64,000 bases of DNA from Marsupella aquatica. Taxonomy: Eukaryota > Marchantiophyta. Position numbers and translations under genes: made by a program. Below the pieces are notes generated by a model, which searched no databases, was not told the DNA's origin, and saw only the letters and a program-made list of their open reading frames with translations. Below, one piece after another: positions 35,211 to 46,365 of this stretch (within the stretch, counting starts at the first letter, position 1; every line of letters begins with the position of its first letter). The stretch lies in contig OZ316895.1 of NCBI GenBank assembly GCA_973895155.1, positions 8,680,001-8,744,000 on the forward strand, given 5' to 3'.

Positions 35211-37479
35211 GATAATAAAGGACGACACAAAACCTGGGCCAATTTGGCCAAAACTTTTCAGTGAGGTTAAACCAAGTGAAAATTTGTAACTAGATACTGC
35301 ATTTGTGACAAGGTGAGTAATGAGGGCACTGGAAGTAGGATATTCGCCGTGGGCAGCACTTGGAAACAATCTGCACCCAAAGTTCCATTCTCATGAGCGA
35401 AGGTCATCGAAGCAGGAGATCAAGACCAGCACAATGATGATGGAATGGCCATCCACATATTTTAGATTGGCGCACCGATCCAATGATCGAATTGGATAGC
35501 AAGGATGTTAGTGCACTCCAAGCTGGTATGCATAGAAGAAAATCTGGCAGGCCAGGGCGTGTTTCAAAACAGAGTGAAACGGGATGGCAGGAGTATTAGC
35601 GGAACAATGCCAAAATTGCCATTCTCACCCCCAATCAGTCCATTTAGCCATAGATTTATTGGACCCTTGTGAAATCTCTTAATTACCCAAATTCATAATG
35701 TATAACCCAAATCTCTTAATTACCCAAATGTATAACTTTCCGCTGTAAAGAATGATCATATGCAATGACAGGAAGGCACAGTAGCTGCTAGTGACAAAAA
35801 CATTCAAAAACATACAACTTTTACACAACAACAGTAGAAAAAGTTATGGCCATTTCTGTACGGCAACAAGCAATGACCCCTAACTATGAAACTTTGAAAA
35901 GCCCTAATGGGCGTTTGAGCTGTTGGCCTGGGGGCTTGCCATAGATTTCATGCAATTCAACAGTTTGACCAACATTTTGGTGTATCAAAATGACTTGAGG
36001 CCTTACCCCAGTTTCCATTCAATTATGAACATCGTTCACAAACATGAGTAAGTGGTATATGCAAGGGGTGATGCACCCGGGCGCGGGGGCTCCCCGTTCA
36101 TTTCGATGGAAGTGACATATCAGGTGCAATGAAATATAGGACCATTTAATTGGTTTTGACAATATTAAGTTGTCAATGGAAACATACAGTTATTTAATTT
36201 AAAAATGCATATGTGTCAATCACATGATTGGTGTTATACAAATTTATATAAAGTGACTTAGAGGGGTTATAAATGACCCAAAAAAGTTCACATAATGTAT
36301 AGCCTTCCATATAGTGACCCTCCCTGAGGTGTGATGGTCCATCCAAATTTTGTTGACAAAGGTGGTTCTGAACAACCTTGACAAATTAAACACACTTCAA
36401 CAATTGGACATAGTTACCGTTCATAACTCATAGTCCAAATTGGAAGTTTAAACTTCTTGCTTCAAAAAACATTCTTATTCATTTGAAGGAATGCTTTCCT
36501 CACACCAAGAAGTAAACTCGATCTAATACAACAGGCAGTTTTAGAGCACTCCCATTGGTCTACCAAACAGAGTGGCCGGGAGCATATATCATGGGACCCT
36601 CAATCACAAATGCAGCAGCCTGGCCCCAGTCACCCTTTTCCACTCCGTGCCAACACTCCTACTGGGACTCTTACACTCAACCAGCAGGCATGATGACGAT
36701 ACTGAAGTAACAGCCATCAACCCTATGGCTGCAGCTACATGGTAGCGCAATTTTGAATGTGTACATTGCTTTCAAATGAGAATACCAGACACTGGGGGTT
36801 GCTCTTGAGGTAGGATTTAACCCAGGAGCCTGCATGCCTTTTCTTCTTGCCACACCTTCAAATCTTGGGGTGATTTTTTGTGCACCAGTATGCTCTTACG
36901 CAAACCATGACCAGACTCATCCTAGTACTTTACAAATGGGAATTTGCAAACGTTAGGTTGCAGACTCAAACTAACAGGTCTCCAAGTGTATGGTTGCATA
37001 TATTTCCACTTTAAGACCCTGCCAAGAATACTGTGTTCAAGCTCTCAGTCTTGTGGCTACATTAGAATCCTTGAGTTTGTGGTTTCAGGATTTAGTGAGG
37101 TTAGGGGTTTAACTATGGTGGGTCGTGAGTGCTCTAGTGTTCTTATTTAAGGTCCCTGTAGATCATCACACCAACCTCAGCCTCACAATTGAAGTGCTTG
37201 TGAAAACATCCTCATCTCCAGAAGTACTCCTACCAAAGTTGCTACATGCTTTCTTGATGTTTTCAATCGTTCCATGGGTAGGAACTGGATGTGAGGGTCC
37301 GTCACTCCCCTCAGCCCCCCCATTGGGGGGGGGAGCCTGGTTGCATGGCAAACCTGGGTACCCACTGGTGCTTCAAATCACAACCAGATCTGACTTTCCA
37401 CCATTCTGCCCCACTTGAACCATATCACAGGTAGCTGGGTTCCTTCATTAAATTTTTTTTGGTCACAAAATCATTCTTT
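35211..37479. other. Non-coding region
   Basis: No supported gene, repeat array or RNA. Short frames only; the CATGGGACC- and poly(C)-type stretches near 37310-37335 are low-complexity. Confidence 0.5.
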
Positions 37480-37740
37480 GCAGCGGCTAGCCCCCCTAGA
37501 GTGCATTCCCATCCCACTTGCCGATTTAGTTTCGACACTTGATGTGGACCATTAGCTTTTTGCCACATTTTCTAGAAATGATGAGGACCTCTGTCCGTTT
37601 GCATTAGTTTTAGTTACTCTTTCTTGGTTTTGTAGGGGTTTCCTATTGCTCACTTCTTTTGCGTTTGGTTTTATCCCCTTGGGACCTCTTTTGTTTGTTC
37701 TTTTGTACTCTGTTTGGCCTTTTCTGTAAAAAGTTTGTAT
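37480..37740 (+). mobile_element. 5'-truncated 3' end of the RLE-type non-LTR element
   Basis: From GCAGCGGCTAGCCCCCCTAG to the TTTGGCCTTTTCTGTA.AAAG region this copy follows 43186-43480 of the intact element, including the end of the ORF and most of the 3' UTR. It starts abruptly, as expected of a 5'-truncated product of target-primed reverse transcription. It lacks the internal 3' UTR duplication seen at 43326-43407. Confidence 0.88.
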
Positions 37741-38815
37741 TTTTTCTATTCAGTTAAAATATTGAAATTCTCCTTGGAGGAGACTTTTCCTACCAAGGTA
37801 GCTACCTCATTAGGGGTCTTTAGGGGGATAGTGAGGGAGAGAGAGGGGTTGAACTCTGAAGCAACCCACTTAGCCCAATTTAGGGTGTGTGAGGGTGAGT
37901 ACAGGACCCCTTGAGTGGTATAAGGGAGACAAATTGCAACCCCAGTGTTTTTGGTCTCATCCATTCCTTTACCCAAGTGGGAGTCAGAGACTGCCACTGG
38001 GAGTGACTGTGGTCAGACAGGTGCACTCCAGCACCTGTCATTGTGCTCATTTTCAGAATGATCAGACTAGTCCACGCAAGCATGCTGTCAATTGTTATTC
38101 TCTGCTACTTAGCCCTGGCTTCAGTTTTCTTAAAAATTAATTCTTACTACTCCAGAAAAATCCAAATGGAAATCCAAATTGTTCCCTGGATCCAATTCTT
38201 ATGGAATTCCAAATGATTCCCTGGATCCCAAATTCTCATTGAAATCCAAATATCAGGGTGAAAATCTTATAATTTAATGTTTGAAGACTGGAGGGGATAA
38301 ACTCCTCTCCATCTAGATCCTTCGGAAGCTCAGATGGGAGCTCAAAATGCCGTTTGTATAAAAGTCAAGATTTTGAACCCTGAAATAATAGATATCATCC
38401 TAGTTAAAATGTATGCTCCCATGCTAGGTAAGGAATCCTATCGAAGGAAAGATTTGGGATGAAATTCTGGTGGAGATCCCATAATCCAAGTGTGAATACT
38501 GCTACAGTTTCACAAAAGAGTCCTAAAAGTGCATTCTTAAGGAAGGTTGGGGCCACGCCTTCCAGAATGATCCACTTTTATCAGCTCCAATCGTTTGGTA
38601 CAATTCATGACATACTTATCTTGCCAGCTCCAATCCCATTTCTTTGATAAATGGAGAATTTCATTGCAACTAAAAAATCCAAAAGGGAATCCCTCCAAAC
38701 CAGAAAAAAACCCCAAAGAGAAGAAAGGCAGCAAAAGATAGTGATCGATCAACATCTTTTGTTTTGTCGGCAATAGTCAAATATTCCTCAAGTACTTCCC
38801 TTGCAAAGTTTATGC
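37741..38815. other. Non-coding region with a ~50-bp duplication
   Basis: No gene is supported. AATCCAAAT..TTCCCTGGATCC units repeat at about 38158-38255. Confidence 0.5.
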
Positions 38816-39863
38816 CTTTTAGTGTGTGACCTTATGTGTTTCTGTGTTTTGCTCCAATTGGGTCTTTGGTCTTTGGTCTTTGGTCTCCTGGCTATGGAGT
38901 TCAAACTGTAGCATAGTTTTCGCGCCATTTCGACTACCCTCCCGCACTCAGTTTTTCTCGGAATCCAGTTTTCTCAGTTGCATTAGCTTGCTCCTGCCGA
39001 GGCGCATCAAATCGATATAAAACACGTCCAAAACGGTGCCGTATCAACATACTTATGGTCACATTCGTTTTCGCCGTTTTTCAGTCGTTTTTCTGCGATT
39101 TTCGTCTTCCTTTCGACAGTCATATCTCGGTCAATCTTTCACGGATTTCAGATTTCTCAAGTGCTTTGTATAGCTCTTCTCCGGGAGTATCAGATTGATC
39201 CCAAGAGCGGTCCAATTGGTCTCCTATTGCCCCGATTGGACTTTGATTAGCTCTCACGTTTTTTCTTCAATTTCCACCGTTCTCACTTTCAATTAGCTTT
39301 AGGGTCCTGTAGCAGTTCCTCGTTCACGGAATCCGGCATTCTCATGTGATTTGGCCAGCTCTTGTCCGGGAGTGCAACATCTATCCCTACCGCGGTCCTT
39401 TTGGTGACATATCAACCACTTTCGGCTTCGATTACGATTCTGATTTACACCTCCATTTTTGGTGACGGTTTCCCTTGATCAGCTTTGGAGCATTCCTGTC
39501 TTGCCACGTTTCTCCTCCGATTGGTGGTTGCCTTTCTTCTTCAGTTCTGACAAGGTGGTTTTTGCCAAGTTTAGTGGACCAGTTTGCATTCCACCATCTT
39601 TGGGAGCTGTAGCAGCACGCTCAAATCAGCGGAGAGATATTCACTCGCATCGACTCCTCAACGGACACATCGACGAGAGCTCCAGCTTTGTTCCCGGCTG
39701 TGCCTGCACGTGCTCAACGGTTTTCTAGGCTAGCGGGGGCGCCGCTTCTCGGATTTTGACGCGGTGGGCTCTCTCCATAGCCTTCCCTTTCTTTTCACAT
39801 GTCTTGGTTGGGCCTTTTGTCGCTTCTTGATGCGCTTTTGCTTTTATCGGGTTGCGACCTGTC

Positions 39864-42800
39864 ATGTCTACGTTGAGAGTGTTGGCGCGGGGCAAGCGCC
39901 CAGCCCCCCCACACAGTTCTCCCCCCTCCTCCCCCCCGCCTCGTGGTCGCCTTCGTGTTTGCTCTTCTTCATTGGATCTCTCTCATCTTCGTGATGACCC
40001 CATGCCCGATGTTCTGCCAGTCCCCCCAGTCTACTGCCCACCCCATCGACGCCCTGGCTCCTCTCCCCAGCCCATTCCCCCTCCACCCCTCCAGCATCCC
40101 CCTCCGGCCTCTTCATCCACGTCGGTTCCCCCCCCACCTCCTGTCCAGTCGGTCCCTGCTCCCTCCCCAGACGAGCGTCCCTTGCATACTTGTCCTGAGT
40201 GTGGCTGGGTTGGCCTCTCCCTTCCTCATCACCGCGGGCGGGGCCGGTGCCAACGTCGCCAGCAAGCCCAATCCCAGCCCCAGCCCCCTCTTGACCCAGT
40301 TAGCTCTGCCCCTCCTTCCTTGGAGGCTTCCGAGCAGGCATGGAGTTGGGTTCGCTCTCTAGACCCCCTTCCAGCCTACCATCCAGGGTACATTAGACCT
40401 CGCCTTTATAACCACATCCCACTAGCGTTGCGCCCATTAGTTCGGTCATCCTTGTTGCAACTCATGCAGCTTATCTTGGCGCATCCTATCGAGGTCTCCT
40501 ATTGGTCTTTACTCATGCTTTTTCCACAGTGGACTCTTACCCTCCCTAGTCACGGTGGTCGCGTGGGTCATCGTGAGACTGCCTCTCGTATCCATCGTTT
40601 TCTGCGGGGAGATTGGGAACAGCTTCAGGAAGAGTACTTTCTTCGAGCCCGTTCCTTTACTACCCGTGCTTTGTCTGACCCAGCTCGCCACTCTCATCCT
40701 CCAGAGCACAGACGCCTTCGTCGCTCTTGTCGTTTGGCCCAGGCTGGTGAATATCGTCGTGCGGTCCAGGCCCTTTCTCCCACCACACCAGCCCCCCCTG
40801 GCGAGGTCACCTTGACGGCCCTTCAGGATCTCCATCCGCAGCCCTATGATCAGCTCCCTTTGTTCGTGGAGGATTTTGAGCCTGAGGAGGATCTTCAGTT
40901 TAGTAGGGACCACTTCACCTATGCTTTCCTCCATGCTCCGCGTTGCGCGGCTGGTGGCCCCTCTGGCTATGTCTTTGAGCATTTTTGTGATTTATTCCCC
41001 CCTGAGGATCCTCAGTCTGGTTTTCCAGTTTTCTTCTCCTTTTGCCAGTGTATTGCTGCCGGCCGTTTGCCTCCTCCCGTCTCTCGGCTTTTGAGTGCTT
41101 CTCGTTTATTGGCCATGGCTAAGTCTTCACCGGGTGTTCGGCCCATAGCTATTGGAGAGGTCTTTCTTCGTCTGGTGTCTCGCGCACTTTCATCGCAGTA
41201 TCGCTCTGCACTATCGGATCATCTCTCTCCACATCAGTTTGCAGTGGGCGTTCCTGGCGGTTGTGAGACAGTTATTGCGGGTATTCGTACTACCTTGGAC
41301 CTCCACCCTGATTGGGTTGTCCTCCAGGTTGATGTCTCCAATGCTTTCAATACGGTTTCTCGGGCAGCAATTTTTCGTGCTTTGAGGGCAGCGGATCCAG
41401 ACATCCAGTCCCTTATCCCCTTTGTCCGTTGTTTTTATGGGTGTGAGGCCCCCCTCTTCTATAGTCATCACACCTCTACAGGAGTGTATACCACTCTTTC
41501 TTCTGCAGAAGGTACACGTCAGGGTGACCCTTTGGGTGGGCCTCTTTTTGCCATTGCCCATTTTACTGCTTTACGAGAAGCCTCCGCGGCCCACCCCCAG
41601 TGTATCTTCCCCTCCCTTTCAGATGACACCCACATCATTGGTCCACCTTTTGCTGTTACTTCTGCCCTCGCCACCCTTTCCACCCATTTGTTGGGCCTCG
41701 GTTTACGAGTACAGCCGGTGAAGAGTCGTGCATGGAGTCCAGCTGGGTTACCCTCTGATCTTGCGCTTCCCCCTGGGTTCTTACGTCCTGCCGACGGTCT
41801 TCGGGTCCTTGGCTCCCCAGTCGGTACCGCCTCCTTTTGCTCATCTTTCATTGCTGACGCTCTCCAGGCTGCCTTAGCCCCTACTCCTATGCTCCCTAAG
41901 TTAGCAGACTCTCAGGCAGCATTTGGGTTGTTATTGAGATGCATCCACCCTCGTGCGTCCTATTTGGCTCGGACACATCCCCCTACCGAGGATCTTTCTC
42001 TACACCTCCGAGCGTTTGATGTCTCCATTCGTGAGACTTTGGCCTCTCTTTTAGGGCCAGGTACTTTACTCTCATCTCCGTGGCTTCATCGACAGCTCAG
42101 TCTTCCTATTTCTCATGGTGGTTTTGGGCTTACTTCCACTGAGCGCCTTGCACCTTTGGCCTTCTTGGGCGCGTGGGCGGCCGCCTTCTCATTGTTGGCA
42201 GATCGTTTCCTTACTGAGGATCGACCTTTTTTACTTTCATCTCTCATGGAGGTCGAGGAGGGTTCCCTCCCATTTCAGGTTCATTTGCGCACGGCTCGGT
42301 CATCATTACCCGATCCTGTTCGAGCTGCGTTACCTTCATTCCAGGAGTTTTTATCCTTGGACCCCGTCCGTCTTCAGGCAGACCTTGCTGGGCGTATGCA
42401 CGCTTTCACCCTCTCCAGCATCCTCACCGAGGCACCTGACACGGACCGAGCTCGGATTCTTTCTTCCGGAGGGAAGGGCGCAGGAGGCTGGCTTCAGGCC
42501 AATCCAGTCATTCCTCACCTGCGGATGTCTTCAGCGGAGTTTGCGACAGCCATGCGTCTTCGTATGGGCTTGCCCCACCCACTTCTTGCTGGTTTACCTC
42601 CTACTTGCACTTGTGGGAAGCCTTGTGATGCCACAGGTGTCCATCTTCTTCGATGCAGTTTGGGCGGCGAAACCATTTTTGTTCACGACGCTGTGAGAGA
42701 TGCGACTGCTCAGGTTCTCTCTGGCTCTTTGGTCTGCGCGCGGCGGGAGGTGGTGCTCGAGTTACCTGGTCCTCCATCACAGCGGTTACGGGTGGATCTT

Positions 42801-43259
42801 ACCATGGTCCGTGACGGTCACCGTACTTTGGCAGATGTAGTGGTGGCAAACCCATTGCGCCAAGACATCATTGGGACAGCGGCAACAACGGCAGGGGCAG
42901 CAGCATCACGAGCAGCACAAACGAAGGAGGCCAAATATGCTGCACGAGCTTCATCTGATAGCTTCCTGCCCCTTGCTCTTGAGATATTTGGGCGTCTTCA
43001 TCATCAGTTCGACGGGCTTCTTCGCCAAGCTGCTCGGGATGTTCACGGCCGGATGGGTCCCACCGGGCCCCCGCTATCTGTTTTGACCACGCACTTTCGC
43101 CAACGCATTTCAGTCACCTTACAGCGTGCTCAAGCTCGGGCCGTCTATCGTCGATCTCTGACAGTGGGTGCTAGTGTGACTCCGCAGCGGCTAGCCCCCC
43201 TAGAGGACATTCCTGTCCCACTTGCCGATCTAGTTTCGACACTTGATGTAGACCACTAG
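39864..43259 (+). CDS. Zinc finger - reverse transcriptase - restriction-like endonuclease polyprotein (1131 aa)
   Basis: Retroelement protein that copies its RNA at a nicked target site. The first ATG is at 39864, though the frame is open from a TTG at 39852. Residues 1-105 are proline-rich. A CPECGWVGLS...HHRGRGRC zinc finger lies at about 110-129, expected to bind nucleic acid. The reverse transcriptase spans about 360-720: motif A LQVDVSNAFN (Asp about 490), motif B GTRQGDPLGGPLF (about 550), and motif C FPSLSDDTHIIGP (Asp 587-588), where the usual F/YxDD is SDD. A CTCGKPC...HLLRC finger is at about 915-932. It is followed by a PD-(D/E)xK-type nuclease core: RVDLTMVRDG (Asp about 978), LADVVVANP (Asp about 991) and KEAKYA (Lys about 1021 and 1024). 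No apurinic endonuclease domain or RNase H is evident. The ORF is uninterrupted and ends at TAG. Confidence 0.92.
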   Translation: MSTLRVLARGKRPAPPHSSPPSSPPPRGRLRVCSSSLDLSHLRDDPMPDVLPVPPVYCPPHRRPGSSPQPIPPPPLQHPPPASSSTSVPPPPPVQSVPAPSPDERPLHTCPECGWVGLSLPHHRGRGRCQRRQQAQSQPQPPLDPVSSAPPSLEASEQAWSWVRSLDPLPAYHPGYIRPRLYNHIPLALRPLVRSSLLQLMQLILAHPIEVSYWSLLMLFPQWTLTLPSHGGRVGHRETASRIHRFLRGDWEQLQEEYFLRARSFTTRALSDPARHSHPPEHRRLRRSCRLAQAGEYRRAVQALSPTTPAPPGEVTLTALQDLHPQPYDQLPLFVEDFEPEEDLQFSRDHFTYAFLHAPRCAAGGPSGYVFEHFCDLFPPEDPQSGFPVFFSFCQCIAAGRLPPPVSRLLSASRLLAMAKSSPGVRPIAIGEVFLRLVSRALSSQYRSALSDHLSPHQFAVGVPGGCETVIAGIRTTLDLHPDWVVLQVDVSNAFNTVSRAAIFRALRAADPDIQSLIPFVRCFYGCEAPLFYSHHTSTGVYTTLSSAEGTRQGDPLGGPLFAIAHFTALREASAAHPQCIFPSLSDDTHIIGPPFAVTSALATLSTHLLGLGLRVQPVKSRAWSPAGLPSDLALPPGFLRPADGLRVLGSPVGTASFCSSFIADALQAALAPTPMLPKLADSQAAFGLLLRCIHPRASYLARTHPPTEDLSLHLRAFDVSIRETLASLLGPGTLLSSPWLHRQLSLPISHGGFGLTSTERLAPLAFLGAWAAAFSLLADRFLTEDRPFLLSSLMEVEEGSLPFQVHLRTARSSLPDPVRAALPSFQEFLSLDPVRLQADLAGRMHAFTLSSILTEAPDTDRARILSSGGKGAGGWLQANPVIPHLRMSSAEFATAMRLRMGLPHPLLAGLPPTCTCGKPCDATGVHLLRCSLGGETIFVHDAVRDATAQVLSGSLVCARREVVLELPGPPSQRLRVDLTMVRDGHRTLADVVVANPLRQDIIGTAATTAGAAASRAAQTKEAKYAARASSDSFLPLALEIFGRLHHQFDGLLRQAARDVHGRMGPTGPPLSVLTTHFRQRISVTLQRAQARAVYRRSLTVGASVTPQRLAPLEDIPVPLADLVSTLDVDH

Positions 43260-43325
43260 CTTGTAGCCACATTTGCTAGGTATGATGAGGACCTCGGTCC
43301 ATTTGCGGTAGTTTTAGTTACTCTT

Positions 43326-43407
43326 TCTTGGTTTTTAGGGGTTTCCTTTTGCTCACTTCTTTTAGTTCCTCTTTCTTGGTCTTTAGGGTTTCCTTTTGCT
43401 CACTTCT
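43326..43407. repeat. Short tandem duplication in the retroelement 3' UTR
   Basis: CTTTCTTGGT.TTTAGGG.TTTCCTTTTGCTCACTTCTTTT occurs twice in a row; the truncated copy at 37.5 kb has it once. Confidence 0.8.
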
Positions 43408-43511
43408 TTTGCGTTTGGTTTTGTCCACTTGGGACCTCTCTTGTTTATTCTTTTGTACTCTATTTGGCCTTTTTCTATATAAAGTATGTGTATATTCTCT
43501 TTTAGTGTGTG

Positions 43512-44571
43512 TTCTGAATAAAGAGGTTGATGAACCACAATGTTTGACAAACAACATGAAGGACTACAAACTTGACCGACCAATTTTAAATGTGGCTCTG
43601 AAGTCAGCAATAAATCCCCTTGTTTTAATGACCACACTTTTGGGCCTCAAAAGCAGCTAGGTCCATGCAGAGCTGCATTGTCAAACCTTGTGGTCCATCT
43701 GAGTAACAACAACTTAGTTGGGAGCAAGTTGGCAAGCCAAGAGGTCCATTTGGGGTAAGGAAACCCCAAACTAGACACAATCCAATACATATATATGTAT
43801 ACTCCCATCCCATATTTTTAGTTTTTTGCAGAATATTTTAGATTGTTTAATTTTTGTAACTAGTTTTCTAATATATCCATCCAAGGCTCCTGGTACTGGG
43901 TATGACCCCTCTTGTGGGCTACCCTACAGAGGTGCATGCTCAGGAATTGATAGTCTATCCTCTGTTGGTAAGCTTTAGGTATTCAAGGCAAAAAAAAAAG
44001 TCTCCAAACCACCCTTTGTGTCTAAGGGTGGTTTTCCTTTCTAGGCCTCATTTCCTGTTCCCCTTCCGTTCCTTGTAGAAAAAAAACATATTCCCTATCA
44101 CTTTCGCAAGAAAAAAGAGGAAAATACAAATACATGAGTACATGACATATGTCAAAAAGGTGCCAGTTGGCTGGTACGAGACACAAACCTACGTGTCGTA
44201 CAACAGTCTTGTAAGGCGCACGTGATGCTCTCCATCTATCCAGGTGTCCGTGCGTGACTGGCCTTGGACCCGGGTTTTGACCCAGGCCAGGCTGCCCTAA
44301 GCCTCCTCCTAGGACGGAGTAGCCCTCCACGTTATAAGAACTATCGCGACGGGCAGGAACTGTAACAGAAACCTTCAGTTGTCCACGTGGATTTCCTTCT
44401 CTGTACAAGAACTTTTTATTCCGAGATACTCAGATACGACGTTTCTGGTTTATCCCCCGGGCAACATGCACCCAGAAGTCAGACGTCAGAACCGGAAACA
44501 CAAGCCGTCTTTATTTCGCTTGACTTATCGAAAAGCAGGGTCGGTATGTTTTGTGAGTTTGTGTGTAACTA
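43512..44571. other. Non-coding region with a small perfect hairpin
   Basis: No gene is supported. AAACCACCCTT (44006-44016) and AAGGGTGGTTT (44024-44034) form a perfect 11-bp stem with a 7-base loop. Confidence 0.55.
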
Positions 44572-45352
44572 CAGTCGAATCTTCGTAAGTGCACAATTCA
44601 TAAGTGCAAAACCTGGCTAATTGCAAAGGCGTCCGCTTCTTCCTTTTTTGTCGTCACAATTGGGCACTTTGAAAAAGGCAAAGTGGGCTCCACTACACCA
44701 GGAGAGCAAAACCCCTCTATATGTGCAAGTATGCCTAAGAGCACAAAGTCCTATGTGGAACTCTTATGGATAAGTTAATGTTGCAATTATGAGAGACATG
44801 TGACAAGGGCTGATGACAGAAATGTACAATCTGGGGGATGTTTGGTGGATGATTTAGAGAAGGCACTAGGATTCTATTTGAACATGAGATGACAACTTCT
44901 CTAATGTGATGAGGCCCTCAACTTCACAGATTGGAGTAAAGTATTGACTCAAAATTTTGTGGAGAAATCTCATAGCCAGGCAGGGCTTATGGCATACAAA
45001 GTGGGATACCAATGGCAAAGGCCTAAAACTTTTCCTACCCTTGAGATTTAGTACTCTGAAATGACAAAAAAATCAAAAAACAGGGACACAAAATGACAAA
45101 ATTAAAAATAATGACATGAAAGGGTTGTGCAACTCACAGGAAGCAGGACTCATTAATCTTGAGAATTTAGACCCTGCAATTTAACAAGTGCAAAGGGCCT
45201 GTAGTTTGAGGGTCACCCAAATGGAAGTCAACTCTAAAGGGCGAGGCACTTGAGCAGCAAGAAGGATAATCATACTATTTATCTAAGTGCAAAGTCTGAA
45301 AAACTGCGCATCTCAAGTACTGAAAACCACATGTAAGTGCAAGGCTCGACTG
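44572..45352. mobile_element. pogo/Tigger-like non-autonomous element
   Basis: The left end CAGTCGAATCTTCGTAAGTG, preceded by TA, matches in inverted orientation the right end CTTACATG-type sequence GTAAGTGCAAGGCTCGACTG. Repeated AAGTGCAA/AAGTGCAC subterminal motifs are present. No transposase frame is seen. The right flank is TT rather than TA, so the target duplication is not confirmed. Confidence 0.55.
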
Positions 45353-45652
45353 TTTTCTCAGAAGTTTCCACTGGTGAAAAGTAGGCTATATATTCCTCAC
45401 CTTTCCCTTCGTTAATTTTACCCGCGGGCTGCGTCTCTAGCTTACTGTACGAGGAAATTAGAATCCCAGCTAAGAACCAAATCCCGGCGTCAACGAGGCA
45501 CAAACAGACTGGCGTCATCCGCAAGCACGACGCTTCCGGTTTGCACAGCTACACCCCCACTTCTTTTCTTTCCTGTATAATACTTATTACAGAATCTATT
45601 CTGGACTCAGGCGGCGTGGCCAGCTGGCGGAATGTGTGTGGCTGTCGACGCT

Positions 45653-45661
45653 TATATATAT
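45653..45661 (+). promoter_or_regulatory. Candidate TATA box
   Basis: TTATATATATGCG lies 0.7 kb upstream of the coiled-coil gene's ATG, in front of a region with leader-like CT/GA-rich repeats. A long leader, possibly containing an intron (GGTAAGAGG near 46180), would be needed. Tentative. Confidence 0.4.
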
Positions 45662-45747
45662 GCGATGGGGGTACGAAGATAACAGAGTACAGTTGTTCAC
45701 CGGGAAGCAAATAAAATTGACTCGAGTGCAGAAAGCGAGGAAGAGGA

Positions 45748-45775
45748 TTGAGCTGAGCTGAGCTGAGCTGAGCTG
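45748..45775. repeat. (GAGCT)5 microsatellite
   Basis: Five pure pentamer units in the probable leader of the downstream gene. The pentamer CTCCA array near 19.1 kb is the only other pentamer array seen. Confidence 0.93.
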
Positions 45776-46365
45776 AATTCGTAGGAAAATCTCCTAATAG
45801 ACGAGAAGTTATCCTTTTGCCTTTACTCTATAATCTGAATCGAACTCGAAGAAGTCCAGTGCAGTGCAGTTCAGCTCAGCTGAAGTCCAATTGCTGGCAC
45901 CAAATTAACGCAGGAAAGATTGAAACGGTTTTGGTAACAGGACACAATCATCTCATCAGGCTTCCGACCGTCTCTGTAGCTACCACGGCAGACATCATCA
46001 TTCCTGCTGCCTGTTGGATTTCTACCGATCCTTGCCTGCGCTTCTGTAAAAGCAATCACACAACTCATCTTCTTCTGGCTCCGTTGATTGCGTCGGTTCT
46101 CTGCCTGCCTGCCTATCTGTCTTTCTGTCAGTGTGTCGCGGGGATCACCAGCTACAGCCAGCTCGTCGGTTGGGTGAAGGTAAGAGGCAGCAAATTGATT
46201 GCTTGAGGGGAGGAATTGGCTCACGTCGATTGGAATTCAGACCCCGGTTGCTGTTCTAATTCTCCCTGTTCTGGAGAGGGAGGAAGGGTGTGAAATCGTT
46301 GCTCTTCGAGCGAGAAAGAGAGGGGAGAGAGAGGGACGAAAGTTGTGGGGGGAAAGGATCGATCT

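Larger units (their letters stand above)
38829..43498 (+). mobile_element. Full-length RLE-type non-LTR retrotransposon (4.67 kb) with 13-bp TSD
   Basis: An exact 13-bp direct repeat, CTTTTAGTGTGTG, flanks the element at 38816-38828 and 43499-43511. Inside are a ~1.0-kb 5' UTR, one long intact ORF and a ~240-bp 3' UTR ending near TATATAAAGTATGTGTATATT without a poly(A) tail. Single-ORF organisation with a C-terminal restriction-like endonuclease places it near R2/NeSL/CRE-type non-LTR elements. The perfect TSD and open ORF suggest a recent insertion. Two relatives lie at 25435-26290 and 37480-37740. Confidence 0.88.

Noticed and set aside
40509-40982. 157-aa and other frames antisense to the retroelement ORF
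   Set aside because: Shadow frames of a GC-biased coding region; the sense frame carries all RT motifs.
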